Of a DNA stretch of 64,000 bases, positions 38,389 to 48,268 are shown one piece after another. The notes below the pieces were generated by a model, which was given only the letters and a program-made list of their open reading frames with translations, did no database searches and was not told the origin of the DNA. Location of the stretch: positions 1-64,000 of the forward strand of contig NZ_PYGI01000011.1 in NCBI RefSeq assembly GCF_003014615.1. The letters are read 5' to 3'. The translations under genes and the position numbers were made by a program. The number at the start of each line of letters is the position of its first letter. The first letter of the stretch is position 1. The DNA is from Marinobacterium halophilum (GTDB lineage Bacteria; Pseudomonadota; Gammaproteobacteria; Pseudomonadales; Balneatricaceae).

Positions 38389-39852
38389 ATGATGAAAATT
38401 CTTTTTAAAAAGACCGCGCTGGCATTTGCACTGAGCAGCCTGGCCCTGGGTGTTCATGCACAGGGCACCACCGCAGCAACTGAGCGTCAACCTGAAACAC
38501 CATTGACAGCACCTCAGGCAGAGGCCCCTCAGACAACTGCGCAGACAGAAGCCGTTGAGATTGCTGCCGCAGACGCCGCAGAGCCTGCACCGGTCGATCC
38601 CGGTATGAAGTTGATGGAACAGATCGATGAATGGAAATATGGTGCCGGCGCTGGCCTAACCGAACGCGCTGACAATAGCGCTATTTTCATGGCTGAAGGC
38701 ATCGCCTTTGTCAAAGTCACGCCGGATGCAGCTGACTGGGCTGATCACCGTCTGATGGCCTACAAAGAAGCACTGATGCATGCCCAGGCACAGTTTATCG
38801 AGTTTGAAGGCATCAGCACGCGCGCTGAAACCGTCAGCAAGTTATTTGAAGACAAGAGCCAAATGCCCAAGTTCTTGCCCAAAGAACTGCAGAGCTCCAG
38901 CAAGCTCGAGGAAGTGCTGAATAAGGCCGTTGCACTGGCCGGTGGCAAACTGGATGAGCAGCTCAGCGAGCTGGGCATTAACCCGGATGAGTTCACTGCA
39001 GCCCCGCCAGAAAAACGTGCCCGTCTGCTTGAGAATTCCATAAGTGAGCAGATCTCGACCCGCGCCCGCGCCAGCCTGACCGGTTTGATGCCAGTCAAAA
39101 CCTTTGAAGCCAATGATGCTCAAGGCCGACACGCCATTGCCGTGATTGTGGTCGCTTCGGACAAAATGCGCCAGTTTGTGTACGACATGAAGCAAAGCAA
39201 GGGCGATCTGGCACCCAACCCTGAAAAGGTCGGCGGTCCCTCACTGCGTGAGCGCTTTAACGACAACAAAACCGCACTGATTCACGAGTTCGGCATCCGT
39301 AAGATGTTCGATGAAAATGGCTATCCGGTGCTAGTCTCCTTTGGCCAGGCAGGTACCGGCTATAACGGCTCTGATTTCAACCGCCAGATGAATGCACGCA
39401 AGGGTGCCTTCCTGTACGCCAAGGGTGATGCCTACGCCAACTTCGCCTACTTACTGAACTCTGTTGGTAATGCCGAACTCAGTACCAGCAGGAAAAGCAT
39501 GGATGCTACCGACGGCGTAGTACGCGCTGAAAGAGATAGCGTGGTCGAGTCGGAAGAACAACGCATCGAAATGGTGAAGGCGATCAACAATGAGATTTCT
39601 GCCCGTGGCAGTATCTCCGATCTGCCGGGCACCCGCCAGTTGATTCGCTGGACGGCAAAGCACCCGCTGCATGGCAACGAGATCAACGGGGTTGTCTATG
39701 TATGGCACCCTGTTTCGGAGCAGAACGCCCGCGACATGCGTGATTTCAAACCCAAGCGCACTGAACAGGTTCAAATCCAGGAACGCAAAGCCACTACCGG
39801 CACCTCCGGCGTCAGCCAGAGCCGTGACCTGATGTCAGCTGACGATTTCTAA
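38389..39852 (+). CDS. Exported protein of unknown function in the LpoB operon
   Basis: A 487-residue protein I do not recognise by name. A cleavable signal peptide (KKTALAFALSSLALGVHAQG) is followed by an Ala/Pro/Thr/Glu-rich disordered stretch (about 25-75). A long domain follows, with segments such as AEGIAFVKVTPDAADWADHR, QAQFIEFEGIS and ALIHEFGIRKMFDENGYPVLVSFGQ; the last part resembles the protein before it in having mixed alpha/beta segments. No membrane span. Always read with its neighbours: 14 bases after lpoB and 10 bases before the CsgG-like gene. Confidence 0.75.
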   Translation: MMKILFKKTALAFALSSLALGVHAQGTTAATERQPETPLTAPQAEAPQTTAQTEAVEIAAADAAEPAPVDPGMKLMEQIDEWKYGAGAGLTERADNSAIFMAEGIAFVKVTPDAADWADHRLMAYKEALMHAQAQFIEFEGISTRAETVSKLFEDKSQMPKFLPKELQSSSKLEEVLNKAVALAGGKLDEQLSELGINPDEFTAAPPEKRARLLENSISEQISTRARASLTGLMPVKTFEANDAQGRHAIAVIVVASDKMRQFVYDMKQSKGDLAPNPEKVGGPSLRERFNDNKTALIHEFGIRKMFDENGYPVLVSFGQAGTGYNGSDFNRQMNARKGAFLYAKGDAYANFAYLLNSVGNAELSTSRKSMDATDGVVRAERDSVVESEEQRIEMVKAINNEISARGSISDLPGTRQLIRWTAKHPLHGNEINGVVYVWHPVSEQNARDMRDFKPKRTEQVQIQERKATTGTSGVSQSRDLMSADDF

Positions 39853-39862
39853 GGACGGAACC

Positions 39863-41056
39863 ATGCGATCATTACTGAAAACGCTGGTAGCACTAACCGC
39901 TCTCGTCTGGACCTGCTTCAGCTTCGCGGCAGAGCAGGTCGTGGACGCGGCGGGCTATGGCAGCAGCCGCAATCAGGCGATCAGCGATGCCCTGGTACAG
40001 GGCTTGCGTCAGGCTACCGGGGTCAGCATCGACAGCCGCGAGGTGATGCAAACCCTATCGGGTCGTGCCAGCGTCAGCAACAATGAAGGTGAGCAGTTCA
40101 ACAGCTCGTTCGAAGTTGCACAGCGCGGTGATCTTAGCCTGAAAACCAAGGGTCTGGTGTCACGCTACGACATTCTCGCGGTAGAGCCACAGGATGACGG
40201 CAGTTTCCGTGCCGATGTCAGCGTACATGTGCTCAAGTATGACAAGCCGGGTTTGCCCGCCGATAGCCGCCGCACTCTGGCGGTGATGCCATTCCACAGT
40301 GACAAGCGCAGCTTCTCACTATTGGGTGACAATACGGCGGCAACCAAGCTGGAGTCCGAACTGCGCAATCGCGTACTCGATCAGTTCACCCAGTCCCGTC
40401 GGATGAACGTGCTCGACCGCGAATTCGGTGCCGAATTCCAGGCAGAAAAAGCGATTTGGCTCAGCGATGATGCCGCATTGGCGGAGAAAGCCAAAACCGG
40501 CAACGTACTGGGTGCCGACTATATCGTCGTTGGCAATATCCGCAATGTGCGCAGCACCCGACATGTGAAAACCCTGCAGCTGACCGGCGAAACCATCGTC
40601 AGTTATAGCGGCAGCGCACAGCTGGACTACAAGATCGTACTGGCCGCTACCCGACAGGTGAAATGGTCCGACTCGATCAATCTGAAGTTCGGTGACAGCG
40701 ATATCCGCGCCATGCTCAAGCAGTACGGCTCGTCCCAGGCCGGTATCACCGCCGAACTGGCCGAGCAGCTGGCCCAGAAGGCCTTGGCCAATATCTACCC
40801 GATGCGCGTCGTGGCGGTAAAGGGCAAGACCGTCGTGCTGAACCAGGGCGGAAAAACGCTCAAGAAGGGCGACCTGCTGGACGTGTACTTTTTGGGTGAC
40901 GAGATGTTCGATCCCTACACCAACGAGTCACTCGGTCAGCTGGAAGAGAAGATCGCGGTGGTCAAAGTGGTCAGAGTCAGTGCGAAAACCACCTATGCCA
41001 AGGTGGTAGAGGGCGATGCCGAACTGATCGAACAGGACTTCATCGTGCGTCGCTAA
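39863..41056 (+). CDS. CsgG/HfaB-like exported protein
   Basis: A 397-residue protein with a signal peptide ending FSFAAEQ and no lipobox Cys. The N-terminal part (VVDAAGYGSSRNQAISDALVQGLRQATG) resembles FlgT/LPP20-like modules. The middle has the CsgG/TolB-N pattern: RRTLAVMPFHSD, SELRNRVLDQFTQSRRMNVLDREF, then NVLGADYIVVGNIRNV. The C-terminal beta domain (VVAVKGKTVVLNQGGKTLKKGDLLDVY) is FlgT-like. No lipid anchor or pore-forming segment is obvious, so curli secretion is unlikely. LpoB shares this TolB-N fold, which hints at a joint complex. Confidence 0.75.
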   Translation: MRSLLKTLVALTALVWTCFSFAAEQVVDAAGYGSSRNQAISDALVQGLRQATGVSIDSREVMQTLSGRASVSNNEGEQFNSSFEVAQRGDLSLKTKGLVSRYDILAVEPQDDGSFRADVSVHVLKYDKPGLPADSRRTLAVMPFHSDKRSFSLLGDNTAATKLESELRNRVLDQFTQSRRMNVLDREFGAEFQAEKAIWLSDDAALAEKAKTGNVLGADYIVVGNIRNVRSTRHVKTLQLTGETIVSYSGSAQLDYKIVLAATRQVKWSDSINLKFGDSDIRAMLKQYGSSQAGITAELAEQLAQKALANIYPMRVVAVKGKTVVLNQGGKTLKKGDLLDVYFLGDEMFDPYTNESLGQLEEKIAVVKVVRVSAKTTYAKVVEGDAELIEQDFIVRR

Positions 41057-41083
41057 TAGCCCTGCGTGACATCAAGATACGAC

Positions 41084-41111
41084 AAGGTGGTCTACAGGCC
41101 ACCTTTTTTTA
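41084..41111 (+). terminator. Terminator of the LpoB/CsgG operon
   Basis: AGGTGG/CCACCT stem with an 8-base loop and a run of seven T, 28 bases after the last stop. The following 200 bases (41112-41320) show nothing I recognise. Confidence 0.9.
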
Positions 41112-41320
41112 TCTTCTCGCTGACACCGGATGATACTTCATGCGGGGCGACTGACGATCATGTAAGCACGGCATATTCCTATGCGCAACGGGGCGACACG
41201 GCACTTACGGCACAATATATAAGGTGAAAACGGGTAATATGACAGTTGCACTGATAAACAGCGTGACTGTTTTTTTGATCTGATTTTTTGGAGTGATCCC
41301 GCTTCAGGACGAAGCAAGGA

Positions 41321-41407
41321 TGGTGCAGATGGGGAGACTCGAACTCCCACGCCCGTGAAGGCACTAGCACCTGAAGCTAGCGTGTCTACCAATTCCACCA
41401 CATCTGC
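41321..41407 (-). tRNA. tRNA-Leu(CAG), copy 1
   Basis: 87-base class II tRNA on the minus strand with a long variable arm; anticodon loop TTCAGGT (CAG, reading CTG); T-arm AGTTCGAGTCT; encoded CCA. The visible sequence is the same as copy 2. Confidence 0.96.
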
Positions 41408-41485
41408 ATTGGGTGTGACGTTTTAACGTGCGTTACCACTCAAATTGTCGCTTTCGAAGGGCCTTTTATCCAGTCGGACAAGAGG

Positions 41486-41572
41486 TGGTGCAGATGGGGA
41501 GACTCGAACTCCCACGCCCGTGAAGGCACTAGCACCTGAAGCTAGCGTGTCTACCAATTCCACCACATCTGC
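41486..41572 (-). tRNA. tRNA-Leu(CAG), copy 2
   Basis: Same 87-base class II tRNA as copy 1, 78 bases upstream of it in transcription order. Both probably come from the promoter at 41589. Confidence 0.96.
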
Positions 41573-41588
41573 TTCGAAAGTGGGCCGC

Positions 41589-41617
41589 ATTATATCGGCC
41601 CCCTTTTACCTTGTATA
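41589..41617 (-). promoter_or_regulatory. Promoter of the tRNA-Leu pair
   Basis: Perfect minus-strand -10 TATAAT (41589-41594) followed by a GC-rich discriminator; the -35 is weak (TATACA, 17-base spacer). It sits between the znuA stop and the tRNA genes. Confidence 0.6.
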
Positions 41618-41634
41618 GCCTTTTTTCAATTTTG

Positions 41635-42621
<987 letters not shown>

Positions 42622-42649
42622 CGGGACAAGCTCTCGGTTACGCCATCAA

Positions 42650-42668
42650 TAAGTTATACTATAACAAA
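42650..42668. promoter_or_regulatory. Zur box between znuA and zur
   Basis: A perfect palindrome, GTTATA-C-TATAAC (42653-42665), matches the gammaproteobacterial Zur operator. It sits midway in the 73-base divergent gap and can control both znuA and zur-znuCB. Confidence 0.85.
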
Positions 42669-42694
42669 ACATCGAAAAGACGAACTCGAACATT

Positions 42695-43180
42695 ATGGAA
42701 AACCTGGCTTTTGAGTCTGGCCACAACCATCAACACTGCATCGATCAGGCCCTGCAGTTGGCTCGAACCCTGTGCCGCGAGCGCCAACAGCGCCTGACAC
42801 CGGTACGTGAACTGGTGTTGAAACTGATCTGGCAGAGCCACCAGCCGATCGGTGCTTATGAACTGCTGCCGGCACTGGCCGAGGCGGGTTTCAACTCGGC
42901 ACCGCCAACCGTATACCGGGCACTGGAGTTTTTGCAGGAGCAGGGGCTGGTCCACCGCATCGCCTCTCTGAATGCCTTTGTCGGCTGTCCGCACCCAACC
43001 CAGGCACACCAGGGCTGTTTCCTGATCTGCCGCCAGTGCCATTCCACCTCGGAGCTGGACGCAGGCCCTGTACACGCCACCCTGCAATTGAGCGCCCAGG
43101 CTGTCGGCTTCAGCATCGAACAGGAGACCGTCGAAGTCACCGGCTTGTGTCCCAACTGCCGTGACGGGGAGGGGGGCTGA
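42695..43180 (+). CDS. zur: Zinc uptake regulator Zur
   Basis: A Fur-family repressor of zinc uptake. The 161-residue protein has the winged helix ([47 protein letters not shown]) and zinc sites [11 protein letters not shown] and [10 protein letters not shown]. The early HNHQHC and QAHQGC segments are typical of Zur rather than Fur. Its stop shares a base with the znuC start. Confidence 0.95.
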   Translation: MENLAFESGHNHQHCIDQALQLARTLCRERQQRLTPVRELVLKLIWQSHQPIGAYELLPALAEAGFNSAPPTVYRALEFLQEQGLVHRIASLNAFVGCPHPTQAHQGCFLICRQCHSTSELDAGPVHATLQLSAQAVGFSIEQETVEVTGLCPNCRDGEGG

Positions 43181-43968
43181 TGCCTGAGCACAACCCGGAC
43201 CTGATCCGGCTGGAACAGGTCAATGTCCAGTTCAACAAGCAGACCGCGCTGAACACCGTCGACCTGCATTTGCATGACAACTGCATCACCACATTGATCG
43301 GCCCCAACGGAGCTGGCAAGACAACACTGGTGCGGGTGGTACTGGGACTGATCAAACCTTCCTCCGGCAATGTATGGCGTAAACCCGGTCTCCGCATCGG
43401 CTACATGCCGCAGAAGCTGCATATCGACCGCACCCTGCCATTGTCAGTGGAACGTTTCCTGCAAATTCCAAAAAAACTCGATAAGCAACTGATGCACAAG
43501 GCATTGGATGACGTGGGTGCCGCCCATCTGCTGAAACATTCCATCCACAATCTTTCCGGTGGCGAGACCCAACGGGTACTGCTGGCACGGGCCCTGTTGC
43601 GTGACCCGCAATTGTTGGTCCTGGATGAGCCGGTACAGGGCGTCGACCTGAACGGACAGCTGGAGCTGTATCAATTGATCGCGGACATCCGCAAGCAGCG
43701 CCGCTGTGGCGTGTTGATGATCTCCCATGACCTGCATCTGGTGATGGCGTCCACCGACCATGTGATCTGCCTGAACCAGCACATCTGCTGCTCCGGCAAC
43801 CCGGAACATGTGAGCAACGATCCCGCATTTATCGAGCTGTTCGGTCCGGCTCAGGCCAGCACCCTGGCACTGTATAACCACCATCATGGGCACCAACACG
43901 ATGCCCACGGCGATATCATCGTCGATCACCCGCAACCCGACGACTGTAACGGACATCACTGTGGCTGA
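43180..43968 (+). CDS. znuC: Zinc ABC transporter ATP-binding protein ZnuC
   Basis: The cytoplasmic ATPase of ZnuABC (262 residues). Walker [11 protein letters not shown]-loop YMPQ, signature [15 protein letters not shown], Walker B LLVLDEP, D-loop GVD and switch ISHDLHLV. The tail is His/Asp-rich ([13 protein letters not shown]), probably metal-binding. TGATG junction with zur; overlaps znuB by 8 bases. Confidence 0.96.
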   Translation: MPEHNPDLIRLEQVNVQFNKQTALNTVDLHLHDNCITTLIGPNGAGKTTLVRVVLGLIKPSSGNVWRKPGLRIGYMPQKLHIDRTLPLSVERFLQIPKKLDKQLMHKALDDVGAAHLLKHSIHNLSGGETQRVLLARALLRDPQLLVLDEPVQGVDLNGQLELYQLIADIRKQRRCGVLMISHDLHLVMASTDHVICLNQHICCSGNPEHVSNDPAFIELFGPAQASTLALYNHHHGHQHDAHGDIIVDHPQPDDCNGHHCG

Positions 43969-44758
43969 GTTTCTTATTCTCGCTTTGGCCGGCGGCATTG
44001 GCATCGCCGCGCTGGCAGGCCCGCTGGGCGCTTTCGTGGTGTGGCGGCGCATGGCTTACTTTGGCGATACTCTGGCGCACTCGGCACTGATGGGCATCGC
44101 GCTGGGCTTTCTGTTTGATATCAACCTGAATCTGGCCGTAGTTGCCTGCTGCGTGCTCCTGTCCGTCATGCTGGTGTCATTGCAGCGCCAGCATCTGGTC
44201 GCTACGGATACACTGCTCGGCATCATGGCACACAGTGCGCTGTCGCTGGGCCTGGTGGCCGTGGCGCTGCTGGATAATGTGCGCATCGACCTGCTGGAAT
44301 ACCTGTTTGGTGACCTGTTGGCGATTGCACCCAGCGACCTCTACTGGATTTACGGGGGCGGCGCGCTGGTGCTGCTGCTGCTGTGGCGATTATGGAACCC
44401 GTTGCTGGCAATCACCATTAACGAAGAGTTGGCACAGGTGGAAGGTGTGCCCGTGGCACGCACCCGACTGGCGCTGATGCTGTTGATCGCGGTGGTGATT
44501 GCGGTGGCAATGAAGCTGGTCGGCATCCTGTTGATCACCTCGCTGCTGATCATCCCGGCGGCGGCAGCACGACGGCTGGCCAGCACACCGGAACAGATGG
44601 CGGTGTTCGCCTCGCTGCTGGGCATGCTGGCCGTTGTCGGCGGGATCAGCGCGTCCTGGTTCTGGAATACACCGGCAGGACCGTCGGTGGTCGTCACCGC
44701 ACTGATTGAATTCCTGCTGCTGTACACACTGCCGATCCGGGCACTCCAGCAGCGATGA
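43961..44758 (+). CDS. znuB: Zinc ABC transporter permease ZnuB
   Basis: The permease of ZnuABC: 265 residues and about eight hydrophobic helices, with [30 protein letters not shown] and the later [10 protein letters not shown] coupling segment. The start is GTG at 43961 inside the end of znuC; the longer upstream frame reads znuC in another frame and is not conserved. Confidence 0.95.
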   Translation: MAEFLILALAGGIGIAALAGPLGAFVVWRRMAYFGDTLAHSALMGIALGFLFDINLNLAVVACCVLLSVMLVSLQRQHLVATDTLLGIMAHSALSLGLVAVALLDNVRIDLLEYLFGDLLAIAPSDLYWIYGGGALVLLLLWRLWNPLLAITINEELAQVEGVPVARTRLALMLLIAVVIAVAMKLVGILLITSLLIIPAAAARRLASTPEQMAVFASLLGMLAVVGGISASWFWNTPAGPSVVVTALIEFLLLYTLPIRALQQR

Positions 44759-46101
44759 ACAGCAACGCCCGCTGGCCCGATCGGGCTACCCATCGTCGCG
44801 TCTGGGCACTGGCCTGGCCGATGATGCTGTCCAATATCACCGTGCCGCTGCTGGGACTGGTCGACACCGCAGTGATCGGCCATCTGCCCGACCCGCATCA
44901 CCTCGGTGCCGTGGCCGTGGGCAGCATGATTTTCTCCATTCTGTACTGGGCCTTCGGCTTCCTGCGCATGGGCACGACAGGCATGGTAGCGCAGGCATGT
45001 GGCCGTAATGATAGCGAGCGCATCCGTACCCTGCTGGGCCAGTCGCTGGTATTGGGTGCCGGCATCGGCCTGGTCATTCTGCTGTTGCGCACACCACTGA
45101 CCGCACTGGCGCTACAACTGATGGAACCGGAACCGCTGGTGCTGGCCTCAGCTGCCGAATACACCGCCATCCGTGCTTTCGGTGCACCAGCGGTCCTGTG
45201 CAACTTCGCACTGTTAGGCTGGTTTGTCGGCAATCAGAACACGCGTATCGCGCTGATTCTGCTGACCAGCACCAACCTGCTTAACATGCTGCTCGATCTG
45301 TTGTTCGTGTTCGGTTTTGGCATGGCCGCCGACGGGGTCGCACTGGCGACCGTCTGTGCCGAATACTTCAGCCTGGCGCTGGGGCTCTGGTTCTGCCGCC
45401 GTCTGCTGGGAAAAATGCCGGGGCATTGGGCCTGGCAGCAGCTGCGCCGCCTGAGTGATTATCGCGAGCTGATCAGCGTCAATCGCTATCTGTTCGTACG
45501 TACCCTGTTGCTGCTGATGACCTTTGCCTTCTTCACTGCCCAAGGAGCCCAGCAGGGCACCACCATCCTCTCGGCCAACGCCGTGTTGCTCAACTTTCTG
45601 CTGCTCATATCCAATGCGCTGGACGGCTTTGCCCATGCCACCGAAGCACTCACCGGCAAGGTACTGGGCCAAAGGCGACGACAGGGGTTCTACCAGGTAC
45701 TGATCTGCGCCACGCTCTGGTCGGCCGTCAGTGCTGTCCTGCTGACCCTGGCATTCTGGCTTGGCGGCGAGCCGATCATCTATCTGCTGACCGACATCCC
45801 CGACGTTCGCGAGGCGGCGGTACGCTATCTGCCGTGGATTATCCTGTTGCCGCTGATCGGCACCTGGAGTTTCCTGCTCGACGGCATCTTCATCGGTACC
45901 ACTCAGGTCAAGGTGATGCAGAACACCATGCTGGTGTCGGTGCTACTGGTGTTCATGCCGGTCTGGTGGCTGAGCCAATCCTTGGGTAACCATGGCCTCT
46001 GGCTGGCGTTCATGTCGCTGTTCGCCGCACGCGGCCTGAGCGGTGCCTGGGTATTTTGGCGCCTGAATCGGCGTGATGCCTGGTTTGAAGACCGACGTTG
46101 A
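44755..46101 (+). CDS. MATE-family exporter (DinF-like)
   Basis: A 448-residue membrane protein with 12 predicted spans in two similar halves: WALAWPMMLSNITVPLLGLVDTAVIGHL, GTTGMVAQACG and the second-half NALDGFAHATEAL. It belongs to the DinF branch of MATE sodium- or proton-driven exporters. Overlaps znuB by 4 bases, so it is expressed with the zinc importer and may be Zur-controlled; a link to zinc is inferred only. Confidence 0.9.
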   Translation: MNSNARWPDRATHRRVWALAWPMMLSNITVPLLGLVDTAVIGHLPDPHHLGAVAVGSMIFSILYWAFGFLRMGTTGMVAQACGRNDSERIRTLLGQSLVLGAGIGLVILLLRTPLTALALQLMEPEPLVLASAAEYTAIRAFGAPAVLCNFALLGWFVGNQNTRIALILLTSTNLLNMLLDLLFVFGFGMAADGVALATVCAEYFSLALGLWFCRRLLGKMPGHWAWQQLRRLSDYRELISVNRYLFVRTLLLLMTFAFFTAQGAQQGTTILSANAVLLNFLLLISNALDGFAHATEALTGKVLGQRRRQGFYQVLICATLWSAVSAVLLTLAFWLGGEPIIYLLTDIPDVREAAVRYLPWIILLPLIGTWSFLLDGIFIGTTQVKVMQNTMLVSVLLVFMPVWWLSQSLGNHGLWLAFMSLFAARGLSGAWVFWRLNRRDAWFEDRR

Positions 46102-46164
46102 GTGGCATAAAGCGCGATTAGCAGCCAGACTCCCTCAACGGCAATGATAGCGAGGGAGGCTTGC

Positions 46165-47253
46165 ATGCACCGTCTGTTACTGATCACGACACTGGGGATC
46201 GCCGGCTACAGCCAGGCTCTGCCACTGGAGCAGCTGCAACTGCCACCGGGCTATCACATTGAAATTGCTGCCGAGGTGCCCAACGCCCGCCAGATGGCAT
46301 TGAGCCCGACCGGTACCCTCTATGTCGGCACCCGCCGTGATGGTCGCGTATTTGCCCTGCAGGATCGTGATGGTGATCAACGCTATGAAACCCGGCATAC
46401 CCTGCTGTCGGGACGGCGCATGCCCAATGGCGTGGCGTGGAGCGATGGCGATCTCTATATCGCCGAACTGACGCAGCTGGTACGTTTGCCCGATATCGAC
46501 CAACGACTGGACAGCCCGCCTGCGCCAGAAACCCTGCTCGACGGCCTGCCCGATATCACTCATCACGGCTGGAAATATCTGAAGCAGGGGCCGGACGGCG
46601 CGTTCTATTTCACCCTGGGCGCACCCTGCAACGTCTGCCTGGAAAGCGACCCGCGCTTTGCCAGCATCCTGCGTCTTGACCCGGAAACCGGCAACGCCAG
46701 GCCTTGGGCACGCGGCGTCCGCAACTCGGTTGGCTTTGCCTGGCATCCCGAAGACAACAGTCTCTGGTTTACCGACAATGGCCGCGACCATCTTGGCGAT
46801 GATCAGCCTGATGATGAGCTGAACCGGGCCGAGCGGGGCGGGCTGCATTTCGGCTTTCCATTCGTGCATGGCGATAGCCTGCCGGACCCGCGCTTCGGCT
46901 CAAGTGCAGAGGTGATCAACAGTGAAACACCCGTGGCTCTGCTCGGTGCCCATGTGGCCGCACTGGGCGTTACCTTCTATAGCGGTCAGCAATTTCCTGA
47001 TACCCCGCATACCAGCCTGTTCATGGCTCAGCACGGGTCATGGAACCGCTCCAGTAAAGTCGGCTATCGCGTCATGCGGGTGGATACGACTGGCGCGGCC
47101 GTCACTGGCATCACGCCTTTCATTACGGGCTGGCTGCAAGAGGAGACGGCTTGGGGGCGTCCTGTTGATGTGCTGGTGGAGGCCGATGGCGACCTGCTGA
47201 TTTCCGATGACAAGGCGGGGGTCATCTATCGAGTCTGGTACCAGACTGACTGA
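46165..47253 (+). CDS. PQQ-dependent sugar dehydrogenase-like protein
   Basis: A 362-residue exported protein (signal about 1-17, GYSQALP) with a six-bladed propeller of the soluble glucose/sorbosone dehydrogenase type: GYHIEIAAEVPNARQMALSPTGTLYVGTR, NGVAWSDGDLYIAEL, VRNSVGFAWHPEDNSLWFTDNGRDHLGDD and FMAQHGSWNRSS. PQQ and calcium use are family properties; no PQQ synthesis genes are here. GGAGG precedes the ATG. The following 104 bases show nothing. Confidence 0.85.
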   Translation: MHRLLLITTLGIAGYSQALPLEQLQLPPGYHIEIAAEVPNARQMALSPTGTLYVGTRRDGRVFALQDRDGDQRYETRHTLLSGRRMPNGVAWSDGDLYIAELTQLVRLPDIDQRLDSPPAPETLLDGLPDITHHGWKYLKQGPDGAFYFTLGAPCNVCLESDPRFASILRLDPETGNARPWARGVRNSVGFAWHPEDNSLWFTDNGRDHLGDDQPDDELNRAERGGLHFGFPFVHGDSLPDPRFGSSAEVINSETPVALLGAHVAALGVTFYSGQQFPDTPHTSLFMAQHGSWNRSSKVGYRVMRVDTTGAAVTGITPFITGWLQEETAWGRPVDVLVEADGDLLISDDKAGVIYRVWYQTD

Positions 47254-47357
47254 ACAGAAAACACATAAGGCCTAGCCGGTCGCCGAGCATGTCGATGACA
47301 GCGGATATACCGGCGATAATAGCGATACGCTGAGCCTGGTCTCCTGCGACTGACGTG

Positions 47358-47960
47358 CTACAGCCTAATGGTCTGCCCCATGGCCCGACAGGCCTGATGG
47401 CGAGGGCAGTGACGTACATGATCATTCACCAGCCCCACCGCCTGCATGTAAGCATAGGCGATGGTCGGACCGAAAAAGCGCACGCCTTCACGCTTGAGAT
47501 CCTTGGCCAGCTGCTGCGACAGGGCGGTTTGAGCCGCAATCTGCTCCAGCCGATCGCAGTTGGACTGGATCGGCTGACCATCCACATAACGCCAGAGAAA
47601 ACGGGCGAAGCTGCCATGGTGTGCCTGCAATTCAAGGAACACCCGTGCATTGCTGATTGAGGCTTCGATCTTGGCACGGTTGCGAATGACCCCGGGGTCG
47701 ACCAGCATGGCAGCAATCTCGGTCTCGCCGAAATGAGCCACCTGCTCAGGGTCAAAACCGGCATAATGCCGACGATAGCCCTCGCGCTTATCCAGTACCG
47801 TGCGCCAACTCAGACCGGCCTGCGCCGACTCCAGTACCAGAAACTCGAACAGTATCCGATCATCGGTTTGGGGTACGCCCCATTCCCGATCATGGTATTC
47901 CTGTTCCAGTGCGCTGTGCATCGCCCAGCCACAGGACATGGGCGATGAAGGTACGCTCAT
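47358..47960 (-). CDS. tag: DNA-3-methyladenine glycosylase I
   Basis: Tag excises 3-methyladenine from alkylated DNA. The 200-residue protein has YHDREWGVP, the FEFLVLESAQAGLSWRTVL helix, RNRAKIEASISNA, and the zinc-binding ends (early Cys in SCGWA; late HCPRHQAC). A helix-hairpin-helix enzyme of normal length. Lies 21 bases beyond yheV on the same strand. Confidence 0.95.
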   Translation of the reverse strand: MSVPSSPMSCGWAMHSALEQEYHDREWGVPQTDDRILFEFLVLESAQAGLSWRTVLDKREGYRRHYAGFDPEQVAHFGETEIAAMLVDPGVIRNRAKIEASISNARVFLELQAHHGSFARFLWRYVDGQPIQSNCDRLEQIAAQTALSQQLAKDLKREGVRFFGPTIAYAYMQAVGLVNDHVRHCPRHQACRAMGQTIRL

Positions 47961-47981
47961 GATGCGCGGGCGACGACGGGG

Positions 47982-48257
47982 TCAGTGATCACGGCGAAAA
48001 CTGCCGGGATCCATGATGCGGATCGGCTGCGGGCTGTCATCCGCTTTCGATTCCGGCGCGTGTTCTGAACGCTCGCCACTGACTCGGGTTTCGATCTGTT
48101 CAGGGTCTGGGCGGCCGTCCAGGCGCAGGGAATCGGCGAAGCCGCATTTGATGCACTCACGGTGCTCCCGTTCTTCGTCACGGTACATGCGTACCGAGTC
48201 CATGGCCGCACAGCGCGGGCACACCACGCCCGCAATGAAACGCTTGGTTACACTCAT
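47982..48257 (-). CDS. YheV-family zinc-ribbon protein
   Basis: A 91-residue protein with two CxxC knuckles (VVCPRCAAMD and HRECIKCGFAD), i.e. a zinc ribbon of the YheV/DUF2387 type, and a charged disordered tail. Start at 48257 (MSVTKRF) with GAGG eight bases before. Directly after prlC, the arrangement I recall from E. coli and Pseudomonas. Function unknown. Confidence 0.88.
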   Translation of the reverse strand: MSVTKRFIAGVVCPRCAAMDSVRMYRDEEREHRECIKCGFADSLRLDGRPDPEQIETRVSGERSEHAPESKADDSPQPIRIMDPGSFRRDH

Positions 48258-48268
48258 GTTCAATCCTC

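Noticed and set aside
39863-41056. Curli secretion channel CsgG
   Set aside because: No lipobox Cys, no csgA/B/E/F neighbours, and the C-terminal domain looks FlgT-like.
41321-41572. tRNA-Leu pair as an integration site of a mobile island
   Set aside because: No integrase, direct repeats of a tRNA end or foreign genes flank it; the neighbours are the core zinc uptake genes and a lipoprotein operon.
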